Positions 17,283-27,001 of a stretch of DNA of 64,000 bases are shown here, one piece after another. Position 1 is the stretch's first letter, and every line of letters begins with the position of its first letter. Under the pieces are notes generated by a model that saw nothing but the letters and a program-made list of their open reading frames with translations, did not search any database and was not told where the DNA came from. Both the position numbers and the translations under genes were made by a program. The stretch covers positions 3,040,001 through 3,104,000 of the forward strand of contig NZ_CP096016.1 in NCBI RefSeq assembly GCF_023650515.1, written 5' to 3'. The stretch is from Alkalimarinus coralli (lineage in GTDB: Bacteria > Pseudomonadota > Gammaproteobacteria > Pseudomonadales > Oleiphilaceae).

Positions 17283-17690
17283 ATGACAGAGAAAGCATTA
17301 AACAACGTAGCATGGCTAGACAAAATCAAGTGGACAGAAGATGGTCTAGTGCCCGCTATCGCCCAGGATCATAAAACCGGCGAAGTACTTATGATGGCAT
17401 GGATGAACCGTGAATCTTTAGCCCTTACCGTTGAAGAAAAACGTGCCATTTACTGGTCTAGATCACGGCAATCGCTATGGCGCAAAGGTGAGTCATCAGG
17501 CCATGTTCAACAACTGCATGATATAAGACTCGACTGTGACGCTGACGTAATTTTGCTTAAGGTTGAGCAACTGGGCGATATTGCCTGCCATACCGGCCGA
17601 CGTAGCTGCTTTTACCAACAACTGAACAACAATGAGTGGCAAGCGGTTGAGCCGGTGTTAAAAGATCCTAACGATATCTACAAGGCATAA
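17283..17690 (+). CDS. phosphoribosyl-AMP cyclohydrolase HisI
   Basis: Catalyses the third step of histidine synthesis, opening the purine ring of PR-AMP. The 135-residue protein has [44 protein letters not shown] and [10 protein letters not shown], which include the zinc- and magnesium-binding Cys/Asp residues. It is a stand-alone cyclohydrolase, not the fused HisIE of enterics, and the partner hisE follows as a separate gene 52 bases on. The ATG at 17283 follows the ubiB stop by 4 bases and has a poor ribosome site, suggesting translational coupling. Confidence 0.95.
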   Translation: MTEKALNNVAWLDKIKWTEDGLVPAIAQDHKTGEVLMMAWMNRESLALTVEEKRAIYWSRSRQSLWRKGESSGHVQQLHDIRLDCDADVILLKVEQLGDIACHTGRRSCFYQQLNNNEWQAVEPVLKDPNDIYKA

Positions 17691-17742
17691 ACAACAGCAT
17701 GCCTCGCGAAACTTAGTTCAGCGATTTTATGGAATAGAGAGA

Positions 17743-18075
17743 ATGACCGACGTACTAAAAGAGCTCGCAAAAGTTCTGGAACAAAGAAAAAAAGCAGATG
17801 CTGAAAGCTCATACGTTTCCAGCCTTCACAAAAAAGGGTTAAACAAAATCCTTGAGAAAGTGGGCGAAGAGTGCACTGAAACCATTCTTGCGGCTAAAGA
17901 CTCAGAGCGTTCCGGCGATACCAGCGATCTTATCTACGAAACCGCAGATTTATGGTTCCACAGCCTGGTAATGCTATCTCACCTTGAGGTAGGCCCTGAC
18001 GCCATATTAGACGAGCTGGAGCGTAGATTTGATCTTTCAGGCCTGGAAGAAAAAGCCTCAAGAAGTGCCAAATAG
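17743..18075 (+). CDS. phosphoribosyl-ATP diphosphatase HisE
   Basis: Hydrolyses PR-ATP to PR-AMP, the second step of histidine synthesis. The 110-residue MazG-like helical protein has the [15 protein letters not shown] metal-binding helix and [14 protein letters not shown]. It is paired with hisI, as in Pseudomonas. AGAGAG lies just before the ATG. The 254-base gap that follows, before tatA, contains a structured region (GGCATG and CATGCC arms around 18103-18145) and a -10-like TACAAT at 18243-18248. Confidence 0.95.
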   Translation: MTDVLKELAKVLEQRKKADAESSYVSSLHKKGLNKILEKVGEECTETILAAKDSERSGDTSDLIYETADLWFHSLVMLSHLEVGPDAILDELERRFDLSGLEEKASRSAK

Positions 18076-18329
18076 ATAAGCCTGTGCACGGCCTGAAAAA
18101 ACAACGGCATGCGTTGCTTGACGGAGGTCATAACGTCCTCATGCCTTCTACGGCAAAATGGCGGCACGTGAAATACAACAATATTCCAAAGAGCAATAAC
18201 ATCATCATTGATGACAAACGACTCTTGGCGAACTATTTGGTGTACAATGAAGTAACTGTTATCTGCTGATCATACAAAGAGAAGCCTTCAGTAGATAAAG
18301 AAATTAGATTGTTTTAGGAGAGTAACCTG

Positions 18330-18554
18330 ATGGGTGGCATTAGTATTTGGCAGCTGGTAATTGTTCTGGTAATTGTAATGTTGTTATTTGGCACCAAGAA
18401 GCTGCGCAACATTGGTTCTGACTTGGGCGGAGCAGTAAAAGGCTTTAAAAAAGCGGTAACAGATGAGGAAAAGAACAAGCCAATTGAGAAAGATGCTAAC
18501 GAAGTGATCGACGCAAAAGTCGAAAAGGTTGAAGAAGAAAAACCTAAAAGCTAA
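18330..18554 (+). CDS. Sec-independent translocase subunit TatA
   Basis: TatA oligomers form the protein-conducting part of the twin-arginine export system for folded proteins. The 74-residue product has an N-terminal membrane helix ([18 protein letters not shown]), the hinge [21 protein letters not shown] and an acidic/lysine tail. AGGAG lies 9 bases before the ATG. It leads a tatABC operon at the Pseudomonas-type position after hisE. Tat substrates in this window include NosZ. Confidence 0.95.
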   Translation: MGGISIWQLVIVLVIVMLLFGTKKLRNIGSDLGGAVKGFKKAVTDEEKNKPIEKDANEVIDAKVEKVEEEKPKS

Positions 18555-18577
18555 CGTCCGTTCACTCGAGCATCACT

Positions 18578-18967
18578 ATGTTTGATATTGGTTTTCTTGA
18601 ATTAGTACTGATTGCTGTGCTTGCGCTTCTGGTATTAGGCCCAGAACGGTTGCCGCATGCCGCCAGAACGGCTGGCAGATGGGTTGGCAAAGCGAAGCGC
18701 ATGGCGAGCAACCTAACCGAAGAGGTCGACCGGCAGCTAAAAGCTGAAGAACTCAGAGAGAGGATTCAGCAAGCCGGAGATGATATAAAAGTTGAAGAAG
18801 TACAACAGACCATTCAATCTGCCCTGGATAAAGCAGAAGAGTTCAAACATATGGTCAATAAAGATGTATCTGCTGAAAGACTAGACATCGCACCTGCAGC
18901 TACAACTAAAACCGCAACGGCTTCAACTGCCCCTCCCCCCAAACCTTCGATCTCGAAAGACTCTTAA
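18578..18967 (+). CDS. Sec-independent translocase subunit TatB
   Basis: TatB works with TatC as the receptor for twin-arginine signals. It has an N-terminal helix (MFDIGFLELVLIAVLALLVLG), the PERLP motif, an amphipathic helix with AGRWVGKAKRM, and a long charged helical region ending in a Thr/Ala/Pro-rich tail. The PERLP sequence after the membrane helix separates it from TatA. It follows tatA by 23 bases. Confidence 0.95.
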   Translation: MFDIGFLELVLIAVLALLVLGPERLPHAARTAGRWVGKAKRMASNLTEEVDRQLKAEELRERIQQAGDDIKVEEVQQTIQSALDKAEEFKHMVNKDVSAERLDIAPAATTKTATASTAPPPKPSISKDS

Positions 18968-18994
18968 TTGACTAACAGGAAGACCCTGAAGTAA

Positions 18995-19822
18995 ATGACC
19001 AACTCGTCATCACCAAACACCGGTAATCAAAAACCTGTAGATAAATCGTCTGCAGAGTTAAATGAAGCGGCAGTAGAGCAGCAGCAACCGCTCATTCAGC
19101 ACTTGATTGAACTTCGGGATCGTATACTCAAGTCAGTACTTGTGGTGTTGGCCATTTTTCTGGGGCTCTACTATTTTGCCAACGACTTTTATCTGGTTAT
19201 TTCTGAACCACTGCGAGTCTATCTGCCGGAAGGCACATCAATGATCGCAACCGACGTTGCGTCGCCATTTTTAACGCCCTTCAAATTAACACTGGTTATG
19301 GCCATCTTTTTGGCCATGCCATTTATCCTGTTTCAGTTCTGGCGCTTTGTTGCACCAGCACTTTACAAACATGAAAAGCAGCTGGCGATACCACTGTTGA
19401 TATCCAGCGTATTTCTATTCTATTTGGGTGTGTTGTTCGCCTATTACGTTGTATTTCCTCTGGTTTTTGGTTTCTTCACAAGCGCTGGCCCCGAAGGGGT
19501 GACAGTCATGACAGACATCAGCAAGTACCTGGACTTTGTGCTAAAACTATTCTTTGCATTCGGGCTGGCGTTTGAGATACCGATTGCCACCGTCATAATG
19601 GTCGCCACAGGTGCCACTTCGTCAAAAAGCCTGAGCAATAAAAGGCCTTACATTGTTGTCGGCTGTTTTGTTGTCGGCATGCTATTAACGCCTCCTGATG
19701 TGATATCCCAAACCCTGCTAGCTGTTCCAATGTGGCTTCTGTTCGAAATTGGTGTATTTTTTAGCCGGATGGTTGAGAACCGCAACCCGCCAGAACATGA
19801 AGAAGAGAACCGGATAGGCTAG
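18995..19822 (+). CDS. Sec-independent translocase subunit TatC
   Basis: TatC is the six-span receptor that binds the twin-arginine motif. The conserved start [17 protein letters not shown] and the later [16 protein letters not shown] and [16 protein letters not shown] are all present. The C-terminal tail is acidic (PPEHEEENR). At 275 residues it matches the family. It is the last gene of tatABC, 27 bases after tatB, and rsmE follows after 37 bases. Confidence 0.96.
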   Translation: MTNSSSPNTGNQKPVDKSSAELNEAAVEQQQPLIQHLIELRDRILKSVLVVLAIFLGLYYFANDFYLVISEPLRVYLPEGTSMIATDVASPFLTPFKLTLVMAIFLAMPFILFQFWRFVAPALYKHEKQLAIPLLISSVFLFYLGVLFAYYVVFPLVFGFFTSAGPEGVTVMTDISKYLDFVLKLFFAFGLAFEIPIATVIMVATGATSSKSLSNKRPYIVVGCFVVGMLLTPPDVISQTLLAVPMWLLFEIGVFFSRMVENRNPPEHEEENRIG

Positions 19823-19859
19823 ACACTTGCTGCAACTGGCCTAACTCACTATACCCACT

Positions 19860-20567
19860 ATGAATATCGCACTGCTTTTTGAAGAGGATTTAACCTCACC
19901 CTGCTCAGCGACACTCACTGACCGTCGGCTGAGGCATCTGCAAGAAGTTCTCGATATTAAACTGGGCGACTGCATTTCAGTCGGACAAGTTAACGGAATG
20001 CTTGGCGAAGCAACAGTCACACAACTCACGCCCCTATCGGCTGAACTTGAAATCAACTGGAACAGACAGCCCCCCGCACCACTGCCAGTCACCCTCATTA
20101 TCGCCCTGCCCCGCCCCAAAATGGTTAAACGAATCATTCAAACGATTGCTACCATGGGGGTAAAGGAGCTTTACTTTATCAATTCATATAAAGTCGAAAA
20201 AAGCTTTTGGCAATCCCCCTGGCTGACAGAAGGCAAACTACTGGAAAATGTCGTGTTAGGCTTAGAGCAGGCAATGGACACCCAGCTCCCCAATATCCAT
20301 TTGAGAAAGCGGTTTAAGCCGTTTGTTGAAGATGAACTGCCAGACATTGCCAATAATTCTCTGCGTTTGATTGCACACCCTTCCGGCAGCCAAGGTTGCC
20401 CAACTCAGGTTAGCCAGCAAACAACACTGGCCATTGGCCCTGAAGGCGGGTTTATTCCCTACGAAGTCGATAAGTTAATAGCCTCCGGGTTTACCCCTGT
20501 TAGCCTCGGCGAACGTATATTAAGAACCGAAACCGCTGTGCCGGTTCTTCTTTCAAAGCTATTTTAA
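19860..20567 (+). CDS. 16S rRNA (uracil-1498-N3)-methyltransferase RsmE
   Basis: A SPOUT-family methyltransferase that modifies U1498 of 16S rRNA. The N-terminal PUA-like domain (RRLRHLQEVLDIKLGD) is followed by the SPOUT knot with AIGPEGGF and LGERILRTETA, the two family hallmarks. The 235-residue length is normal. Its position downstream of tatC matches Pseudomonas gene order. A phosphoesterase gene begins 10 bases after its stop. Confidence 0.95.
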   Translation: MNIALLFEEDLTSPCSATLTDRRLRHLQEVLDIKLGDCISVGQVNGMLGEATVTQLTPLSAELEINWNRQPPAPLPVTLIIALPRPKMVKRIIQTIATMGVKELYFINSYKVEKSFWQSPWLTEGKLLENVVLGLEQAMDTQLPNIHLRKRFKPFVEDELPDIANNSLRLIAHPSGSQGCPTQVSQQTTLAIGPEGGFIPYEVDKLIASGFTPVSLGERILRTETAVPVLLSKLF

Positions 20568-20577
20568 GCGTATTCAC

Positions 20578-21363
20578 ATGACTATTCGTATTGCCTTGGC
20601 CTCAGACCTCCATATTGAACTCAGCCGAGGCGCAGTCCCTGTTCCTTCACTTCCTGCTGATGCAGATGTCATCGTACTGGCAGGCGATATTACCAACCGC
20701 TATCACAAAACAAAAAACAAGTTTGAGCAAACATTTTCCGCCTTTAGGCGCCGGTTTAAACAGCCGATACTCTATATCCCCGGTAACCATGAATACTATG
20801 GTAGCCACTACCAGACATTAAACGAAGAACTCCCGGAAATATGCAATAAGTTCGATATTACACTGCTGCAACAGGCGCATGTGGATATTAAAGGCGTCCG
20901 TTTTTTTGGTTGCACTCTTTGGAGCAACTTCCTGTTGCATGGAGAAGAAGAGATGCCCTGGGCATTGCAGGCCGCACAAAGGAAGCTGGCAGACTATAGA
21001 GCGATAGACTTTGAAGATGGCCTGATTCAGGCGATCAATACGAGGCAGTTATTTAACCAGCATTTTGAATGGCTAAACCGCGAGCTGACTGAATGCCCTA
21101 CCACCATGAAGAAAGTAATCTGCACCCATTTTGGGCCAGATCAAAAGTGCGTTAGCCCCGAGTATATGGGAGATGAACTCAACCCGTACTTTGTAAATAA
21201 CTTAACTGATTTTATCGTAGAACAAACGCCTGATTTGTGGCTATTTGGCCATACCCACTTTAACGTTGACTACACGATAGGCAAGACTCGAATAGTGTCT
21301 AACCAGCTAGGCTATCAGCGTGAAAAGACACAGTTTAATCCTGAGCTTTGTTTAACGATCTAG
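20578..21363 (+). CDS. metallophosphoesterase
   Basis: A calcineurin-like phosphoesterase of 261 residues with the metal-binding series SDLHIE, AGDIT, PGNHEYY, CTHFGP and GHTHFN. No signal peptide, so it is probably cytoplasmic; substrate unknown. It is only 10 bases after rsmE and probably co-transcribed with it. It differs from the phosphoesterase at 2958 in lacking an N-terminal extension and in the GNHEYY motif. Confidence 0.88.
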   Translation: MTIRIALASDLHIELSRGAVPVPSLPADADVIVLAGDITNRYHKTKNKFEQTFSAFRRRFKQPILYIPGNHEYYGSHYQTLNEELPEICNKFDITLLQQAHVDIKGVRFFGCTLWSNFLLHGEEEMPWALQAAQRKLADYRAIDFEDGLIQAINTRQLFNQHFEWLNRELTECPTTMKKVICTHFGPDQKCVSPEYMGDELNPYFVNNLTDFIVEQTPDLWLFGHTHFNVDYTIGKTRIVSNQLGYQREKTQFNPELCLTI

Positions 21364-21391
21364 GACTTTGCCAACGCGCCGATACCTTAGA

Positions 21392-21658
21392 CTAAATGGG
21401 CTTGGCTTTAAGGGGAAACCGGTCAGGGTTTTCTATTGATTCGAGTGTTAAGTCAACATCAATATCAGGCCAATAAAAATGATGATGCCCCTGTTCTTCA
21501 ACATTGATAATAGATTCAACAGTCTGCCCCTTGAACCAAGGAAAGTCTTCATATGATATAAATACTTCTTTATCACGAACAAGAAGCCATATCCCATGCG
21601 TCGATATATTAGTAACTTCAATCGCTGAAGTGTTTTTTCCATGCGCTAATGAGTTCAT
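21392..21658 (-). CDS. DUF2442 domain protein
   Basis: An 88-residue protein typical of DUF2442: IEVTNISTHGIWLLVRDKEVFISYEDFPWF, then LEFS-like C-terminal DIDVDLTLESIENPDRFPL. DUF2442 proteins are small, widely mobile and often encoded directly after a DUF4160 protein, as here: its start lies 41 bases inside the upstream gene. The pair has the size and layout of a toxin-antitoxin module, but I know of no firm biochemical proof for this family, so that role is an inference. Confidence 0.8.
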   Translation of the reverse strand: MNSLAHGKNTSAIEVTNISTHGIWLLVRDKEVFISYEDFPWFKGQTVESIINVEEQGHHHFYWPDIDVDLTLESIENPDRFPLKAKPI

Positions 21659-21857
21659 TGCAATGCGCCTCTATCAATGTTTCGATCTCTTTGAGTTGCC
21701 TGTTAGTGTAAGCATAGTTTTTAGCTAATTCAATTTCAGGCTCAAGCCAGTATTTTGCTTCCCCATCACCTGAAATAATATGAACGTGCATTCTTTCCTC
21801 TTCTCTTGAGAAAAAGAAAAACCTATATCCGTTTTCTCTAAATACTGTCGGACTCAT
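21618..21857 (-). CDS. DUF4160 domain protein
   Basis: A 79-residue protein with the DUF4160 pattern: FRENGYRFFFFSREEERMHVHIISGDGEAKYWLEP, including the conserved HVH and the GEAKYWL strand. The C-terminal half is helical (LKEIETLIEAHCNELISAW). It overlaps the DUF2442 gene by 41 bases in a different frame. It is the first gene of the two-gene unit on the minus strand. Confidence 0.8.
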   Translation of the reverse strand: MSPTVFRENGYRFFFFSREEERMHVHIISGDGEAKYWLEPEIELAKNYAYTNRQLKEIETLIEAHCNELISAWKKHFSD

Positions 21858-21902
21858 ACCACTCCTTGGTTAAGATAATCCGTATCAAGTTATAGTCTGG
21901 CG

Positions 21903-23171
21903 CTAAATCTCCGGTACTTTTAGATCCAACCCCATTGCCTGCGAAACCACTTGGTTTTTAAGAAAGGATTGCCCGTTGAACCAGCGCATACCGGTATTCC
22001 TTAACAGGCGCACAGTCAGAGAGTCCTGCGCAAATAACTGTTTAAAACCTTCCATCAACCCCATCATCGCCAGGTTTGGCCCCATACGACGACGCTGATA
22101 GCGCTTAAGCATTAGCTGATCGTTCGCCAATAAACCTCTGTGTGACGCTTTAATCAACTCGTCAGCCAGCACGGCAACATCCTGCAAGCCCAGATTTACA
22201 CCTTGCCCTGCAAGAGGATGGATCGTATGTGCCGCATCGCCCACCAGTGCTATATTAGAGGTAACATACTTTTTGGCATGGCGCTGCCGAAGGGGAAAAC
22301 TATAACGCTTAGATACGCCTTCTATGCTCCCCAGACGATGTTCAAAACTGCGCCCTAGTTCGTCGCAAAACTGCTCTTCATTCAAAGACATGAGGGCCTT
22401 GGCGCGCTCAGGCGTCGACGACCAAACTATCGATGAATAATGTGAATCACCACTCTTTACCGACAACGGCAAAAAGGCTAATGGACCTGTTGCCATAAAG
22501 CGTTGCCATGCAGTCTGTTCATTGCTTTTTTCGGTTTTCACCGTGGCAACAATAGCATGGTGCTGATAATCCCACTCGCGAGTGGGCAATCCGGAAACTT
22601 TACGAATAAGCGAGTTCGCGCCATCTGCCGCGACAACTAGCGTTGCATTCAACTGCAGCCCGCTTTCCAATAATAATTCCGGGCGGTTACCTTTTAGTTC
22701 AACCTGCCGTATCCGTTCTCCCGTCAACAATGCTATTTTATCGTCAGCCTGCAACTGCTCATATAGAGAGGCGACTGTTACGCCATTTTCAACTATATGT
22801 CCTAAAGCAGGTTGGTATAGTTCGGCAGCTGAGAACTCAATACTGGCGGTTCCCTCACCGTCCCACACCTTCATCTCCTGATATGGGCTGACTCGTTTCT
22901 CTAGTATTCTCGGCCAAACACCCAAATTTTCAAGGAAGGACTGAGAGGCAACGGTAAGCGCGCTCACTCTGGGGTCATATTGGTCGACAGATTCATTATC
23001 AGCGCTACCCCCGTGGCCAGCGCCCCTCATGCCATTCAGCAACTGATCCAGTGGCTGCCCCTCTACAACAGCAACCCGATATGAGGTTCTGGAAAGCGCA
23101 CAGGCAAGCGTAGCGCCAACCATTCCGCCCCCCACAATGACAATATCGTACGATTGTATAGTCTCACTCAT
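21903..23171 (-). CDS. FAD-dependent ubiquinone hydroxylase (VisC/UbiI type)
   Basis: A 422-residue flavin monooxygenase of the UbiH/UbiF/VisC family, which hydroxylate the ubiquinone ring. It has the Rossmann GGGMVGATLA near residue 14, the middle ADGANSLIRKVSGLPTREWDY, and GDAAHTIHPLAGQGVNLGLQD, typical of the group. Its place directly after ubiH and pepP matches the ubiI/visC position in E. coli and Pseudomonas; the exact ring position it hydroxylates cannot be read from sequence. It overlaps ubiH by 4 bases (ATGA), indicating translational coupling. Confidence 0.85.
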   Translation of the reverse strand: MSETIQSYDIVIVGGGMVGATLACALSRTSYRVAVVEGQPLDQLLNGMRGAGHGGSADNESVDQYDPRVSALTVASQSFLENLGVWPRILEKRVSPYQEMKVWDGEGTASIEFSAAELYQPALGHIVENGVTVASLYEQLQADDKIALLTGERIRQVELKGNRPELLLESGLQLNATLVVAADGANSLIRKVSGLPTREWDYQHHAIVATVKTEKSNEQTAWQRFMATGPLAFLPLSVKSGDSHYSSIVWSSTPERAKALMSLNEEQFCDELGRSFEHRLGSIEGVSKRYSFPLRQRHAKKYVTSNIALVGDAAHTIHPLAGQGVNLGLQDVAVLADELIKASHRGLLANDQLMLKRYQRRRMGPNLAMMGLMEGFKQLFAQDSLTVRLLRNTGMRWFNGQSFLKNQVVSQAMGLDLKVPEI

Positions 23172-24442
23172 GATGAAATTTTTGCCTCTGTTCCGCCCAA
23201 GCCCATCGCTTGCCGTGCAAATAGTCGCTTGGCTCCCGGTAGTATATCCAGCCCCACCAGCCCCATATCTCTTAGCAATCCAACCCCGGCACTGGTGTCA
23301 CCAAATAACCGAGTAATTTTATCGCTGAAGAGTATCGTTTTGTCTTGATCGGCATAGCGACCATTAATATATCGCTGCAATACTGGTAACGCGCCAATGT
23401 TCTCGCCCTTTCCGGCAGCTTCCGATACCAGCTCTGCTAACGCAACAACCCCTCTGAGGGCCAGATTATAGCCCTGACCAGCAACCGGATGTAACGCATG
23501 AGCGGCATTACCGACGACCACAATACCCGCACGTACCTGCTCAGCAGCCTGGGATAGCTTTAATGGGTAATGATGCCGCGTACCCACTTGCTCTATTTTT
23601 CCTAACCGGTAGCCAAATCGAGTCTGTAAAAGCGCCATAAACTCAGCATCAGGCATTGCCATCACTGCGTCTATTTCATCCTCCGGGAGCGTCCAGACCA
23701 ACGCGCATCGCGCATCAGTGCAACCAACACTTGCTCCGTCAGACTCTCCCAATGGCAACATAGCCATAGGCCCGTTTTCGGTGAACCGCTCGAAGGCTTC
23801 ATAGCCATGATGCTTTGACGTGGTCACATTGGTAACCAACGCATGCTGACCATAGGATTCAGTCTGGATCTCAATCCCTAATTTTTGACAGGTTTCAGAA
23901 CGGCCGCCGTCTGCAATAACAACCAAATTAGCGGTCACGCTTTGCGGCTCAAGATCATACTCACCGGTTTCCGGATTCTGCTTCGATAACGTAATGCAGG
24001 TGGATTGCTCGCTACGCTTAAGCCCTTCTACTCTAGCCGGGCAAATAAAGTCGACATTGGGCTCTGTTTTCAGTGCAGAGATCAGCGTCATGCCAATCCA
24101 CTCATTGGGAACGACATACCCCAATGCCTCAACGTGGTAATCTTTAGCGGCCAGGCGGGTTGCCCCAAACCGACCACGATCTGAAACATGGATTTTCTTG
24201 ATCGGTGTAACATGCTCAGACAGTTTTTCCCAAAGACCAAGCTGTTGATAAACAAGCCGGCTCCCCCAGGAAAGTGCCGTTGAGCGAGCATCATAACTCG
24301 GTTGATAGCCCTCCCCTCGAGCATCTGGAATAGGGTAAGGCTCGATCACCGCTACTTTTAGCGCGGTGTTTTTCAGCGCCATGGCCAGACTGGCCCCAAC
24401 CATTCCGCCACCGATTATAACCACATCATAATGACTATTCAC
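23168..24442 (-). CDS. 2-octaprenyl-6-methoxyphenol-type hydroxylase UbiH
   Basis: A 424-residue FAD monooxygenase of ubiquinone synthesis. It shows IIGGGMVGASLA at the N-terminus, VIADGGRSETCQKLGI, and VVVGNAAHALHPVAGQGYNLALRG. The GN in place of GD in the last motif is characteristic of UbiH (E. coli has GNAAQTLHP). It sits between pepP and the VisC-type gene in the conserved order. The gap to pepP upstream is about 80 bases, so the four genes probably form one operon with ygfB. Confidence 0.9.
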   Translation of the reverse strand: MNSHYDVVIIGGGMVGASLAMALKNTALKVAVIEPYPIPDARGEGYQPSYDARSTALSWGSRLVYQQLGLWEKLSEHVTPIKKIHVSDRGRFGATRLAAKDYHVEALGYVVPNEWIGMTLISALKTEPNVDFICPARVEGLKRSEQSTCITLSKQNPETGEYDLEPQSVTANLVVIADGGRSETCQKLGIEIQTESYGQHALVTNVTTSKHHGYEAFERFTENGPMAMLPLGESDGASVGCTDARCALVWTLPEDEIDAVMAMPDAEFMALLQTRFGYRLGKIEQVGTRHHYPLKLSQAAEQVRAGIVVVGNAAHALHPVAGQGYNLALRGVVALAELVSEAAGKGENIGALPVLQRYINGRYADQDKTILFSDKITRLFGDTSAGVGLLRDMGLVGLDILPGAKRLFARQAMGLGGTEAKISS

Positions 24443-24522
24443 TCTATGCTACCTGCTCTGTTTGCATGCTATGTCTGCTGCTGACTATACTCACCACATA
24501 CTTCCGTGTGAACCGACCCATT

Positions 24523-25842
24523 TCAGGCGTTATGTGCCATCAACGCTTCAATTTCAGCAATCTCTTTGGGAACACCGTCAGAAAGAACACGAGCCCCCTC
24601 TTTAGTAACGACAACATCATCTTCTATGCGAATGCCAATCCCTCTCCAGCGAGGGTCTACCTCTTCACAATTAGGAGAAACATATAGGCCCGGCTCAACA
24701 GTTAGCACCATACCAGGCTCTAACACCCGCCACTCACCACCAACCTTGTATTCTCCAACGTCATGCACGTCCATTCCCAGCCAATGACCTGTGCGGTGCA
24801 TATAAAAAGGCTTATAACTCTCTTCTTCAATCAGCGTCTCAATATCGCCTTGCAGCAAACCATGCTCGACCAAACCTTCTACAATGGCGCGAACCGCTGC
24901 CTCATGGGGGTGGTTCCAGTGATTACCGGGCTTAACCTCTGCAATAGCCGCCTTTTGAGCATTCAGAACCGTGTCATAGAGTGCTTTTTGCTCGTCGGAA
25001 AATCGGCCGTTGACAGGAAATGTGCGCGTAATATCCGATGCATAGCAGTCTAGCTCGCACCCTGCATCAATGAGCACCAGATCCCCATCTTTCAGCTTTG
25101 CATCGTTTTCAATGTAATGCAAAATACAGCCATTATCGCCGCCACCAACAATCGACGAATAGGCAGGAGAACGACTTCCCGCATCCATAAAGGTATGAAC
25201 AATTTCCGCCTCTAGCTGATATTCATATTGCCCGGGCCGACATTTTTGCATGGCATTCTTGTGTGCCTCGGCACTGATTTCAGCCGCCTTTGCCATGACT
25301 TTGATCTCACCTGCGCTTTTGAACAACCTCATGTCATGAAGAAAGTGCTCAAGCGCAACAAACTCACCCGGTGGATGAGCGCCATTTCTAACTTTGCTAC
25401 GAATAACGTTAATCCACTCCATTAACCGGCTGTCAAACTGAGCATCAAGCCCCATGGAGTAGAACACCTTTTCAGTGCCCTCGATCATGCCTGGCAAAAT
25501 GTCATCTATATCACCTATTGGAAACGCATCATCGACACCAAACATTTCAGGCGCTCGTTCAGGGCCAATAATCACCCCGTCCCACAGTTCTTTCTCAACG
25601 TCCCTTTCTTTACAGAACAGAATGCTCTCACCATGCTCACGTCCAGGCACTAACACCAGCACGGCATCAGGCTCAGAAAACCCGGTTAAATATTGAAAGT
25701 CACTACTCTGGCGAAATGGGTAGTCTACATCCCGGTTTCGCGACTTTACCGGTGCCGCAGGCAGAATGGCGATACAGTTATGGCCCATCTGCTGAATAAG
25801 GTTTGTTCGTCGTTTAGAATACTCTTTGAGAGAGATGCCCAT
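24523..25842 (-). CDS. Xaa-Pro aminopeptidase PepP
   Basis: A dinuclear-metal M24 peptidase that removes an N-terminal residue preceding proline. Metal ligands are all visible: the two Asp in LIDAGCELDCYASDITRTFP, the His in HRTGHWLGMDVHD, and the Glu in LTVEPGLY and GIRIEDDVVV. The N-terminal domain carries PFRQSSDFQYLTGF. At 439 residues it is the same size as the E. coli enzyme. It lies between ygfB and ubiH, the usual order. Confidence 0.95.
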   Translation of the reverse strand: MGISLKEYSKRRTNLIQQMGHNCIAILPAAPVKSRNRDVDYPFRQSSDFQYLTGFSEPDAVLVLVPGREHGESILFCKERDVEKELWDGVIIGPERAPEMFGVDDAFPIGDIDDILPGMIEGTEKVFYSMGLDAQFDSRLMEWINVIRSKVRNGAHPPGEFVALEHFLHDMRLFKSAGEIKVMAKAAEISAEAHKNAMQKCRPGQYEYQLEAEIVHTFMDAGSRSPAYSSIVGGGDNGCILHYIENDAKLKDGDLVLIDAGCELDCYASDITRTFPVNGRFSDEQKALYDTVLNAQKAAIAEVKPGNHWNHPHEAAVRAIVEGLVEHGLLQGDIETLIEEESYKPFYMHRTGHWLGMDVHDVGEYKVGGEWRVLEPGMVLTVEPGLYVSPNCEEVDPRWRGIGIRIEDDVVVTKEGARVLSDGVPKEIAEIEALMAHNA

Positions 25843-25980
25843 AAAATTGAATGTCCTAAAGATCAGGTGGCTTACCCTGCGTGTTGCAGGCTGATTGACA
25901 AATTATTGTTATGAGGCCTTTATACCACGACTGCTGCCGCGAATGCTTTGTTACGTAAAGGCCTTGATATAGTGGTAGCG

Positions 25981-26577
25981 TCAGTGTAGCGTTTTGCTCT
26001 CACCCGCTTCTACATCTTGTTGATTATTAAACTCAGAAAAGACTGTTACAACGCCGACTCTCACGTACTCTATGATCTCATTGATCTCCTTTTCAGCATC
26101 TTCACTTTCTTCTGTCTGATCATCAATTTGAGATATTGCAACAAGGTCTCTCAATAGTTCCTGAATGTCGGAATCAGCTGCAGCCAGCTGCCCCTTGGCA
26201 GAAAGCGCAAGACCTTCCAGAAACCCTCTGACCCACATGCCAAGACCTTCAACCCGCTGACTCAAGATAAAGTCATCATCGGGCAGTACCAGGCTAAACC
26301 CCATTGCCATCTCTTCCAACTGCTGGAGGTTGCTGGTATAAAGCTCAACGAGATTAGTAAGTGCCCGCTCACTCTGGTTATCTTGAACCAAGTGCTCTAG
26401 CCCCATATGTTCGACAACAAGTTTCAGCCACTCATCGGCGCTCAGCCGTTCCCCACCAGCCAGTCGGCCGATGAGCAAACCATGCAATTCGCAGGGGTGG
26501 TTGATGGCCCCTTGACTGGCATAAAAATTAGCCAACCAGTCAAAATCAGACTCTTGCTCGGTATTAAAATCAGTCAT
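25981..26577 (-). CDS. YgfB/UPF0149 family protein
   Basis: A 198-residue acidic protein with the family features: PCELHGLLIGRLAGGERLS near residue 27 and the central RVEGLGMWVRGFLEGLAL. The E. coli homolog is next to pepP, and Pseudomonas YgfB has been described as a regulator affecting resistance genes; whether that applies here is unknown. The tail is Glu-rich. It is the first gene of the likely ygfB-pepP-ubiH-ubiI operon. Confidence 0.88.
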   Translation of the reverse strand: MTDFNTEQESDFDWLANFYASQGAINHPCELHGLLIGRLAGGERLSADEWLKLVVEHMGLEHLVQDNQSERALTNLVELYTSNLQQLEEMAMGFSLVLPDDDFILSQRVEGLGMWVRGFLEGLALSAKGQLAAADSDIQELLRDLVAISQIDDQTEESEDAEKEINEIIEYVRVGVVTVFSEFNNQQDVEAGESKTLH

Positions 26578-26779
26578 AGATAAGTCGTTTCCAGTGAATA
26601 TCGATTATCGATCTATTATACGGGTTGATAGGAATGAAGAAACTAAACTGCAACGATTTGTTGCATTAGAGGATTTTTTCAACAAAACCGCTATACTCAG
26701 ATTTAGGGAATTCGGGCATCAAATCAAGGCATTGAGCGCTTTTTAGAGAAAAAACGTTAAAAAAGTAAAAATATCAGTG

Positions 26780-26923
26780 CTGAGATCTGTTCACGACGTT
26801 ACGAGCGCAGCACAGACTAGGCAAGACATGACGAAAAAGCGGAGTTTATGCGCTATATATGAGCATTTTGAGCCATTTTTTAACGACGTATTTGCAAGCA
26901 CAGTAGTCGTGAAAAAATCTCAG
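26780..26923. repeat. dispersed repeat with terminal inverted repeats, long copy
   Basis: A 144-base non-coding element whose two ends are imperfect inverted copies: CTGAGATCTGTTCACGAC at the left and its near-complement ending GTCGTGAAAAAATCTCAG at the right. The interior (GAGCATTTTGAGCCATTT, then TTTAACGACGTATTTGCAAGC) reappears in shortened form at 28938-29013. It lies in the 424-base gap between ygfB and the zapA promoter. It looks like a non-autonomous MITE- or REP-type element; it has no coding capacity. Confidence 0.7.
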
Positions 26924-26943
26924 TGTTAAGATTACCCGCTAGA

Positions 26944-26972
26944 TTGACCCATAGCAGGTGCCAAATTATAGT
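26944..26972 (+). promoter_or_regulatory. sigma-70 promoter of the zapA operon
   Basis: TTGACC (26944-26949), a 17-base spacer and TATAGT (26967-26972) form a near-consensus promoter. Transcription would start near 26979, about 22 bases before the first gene at 27002. Confidence 0.75.
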
Positions 26973-27001
26973 TTTCACATACAGGTTTTCGGAAAAGTAT
27001 T

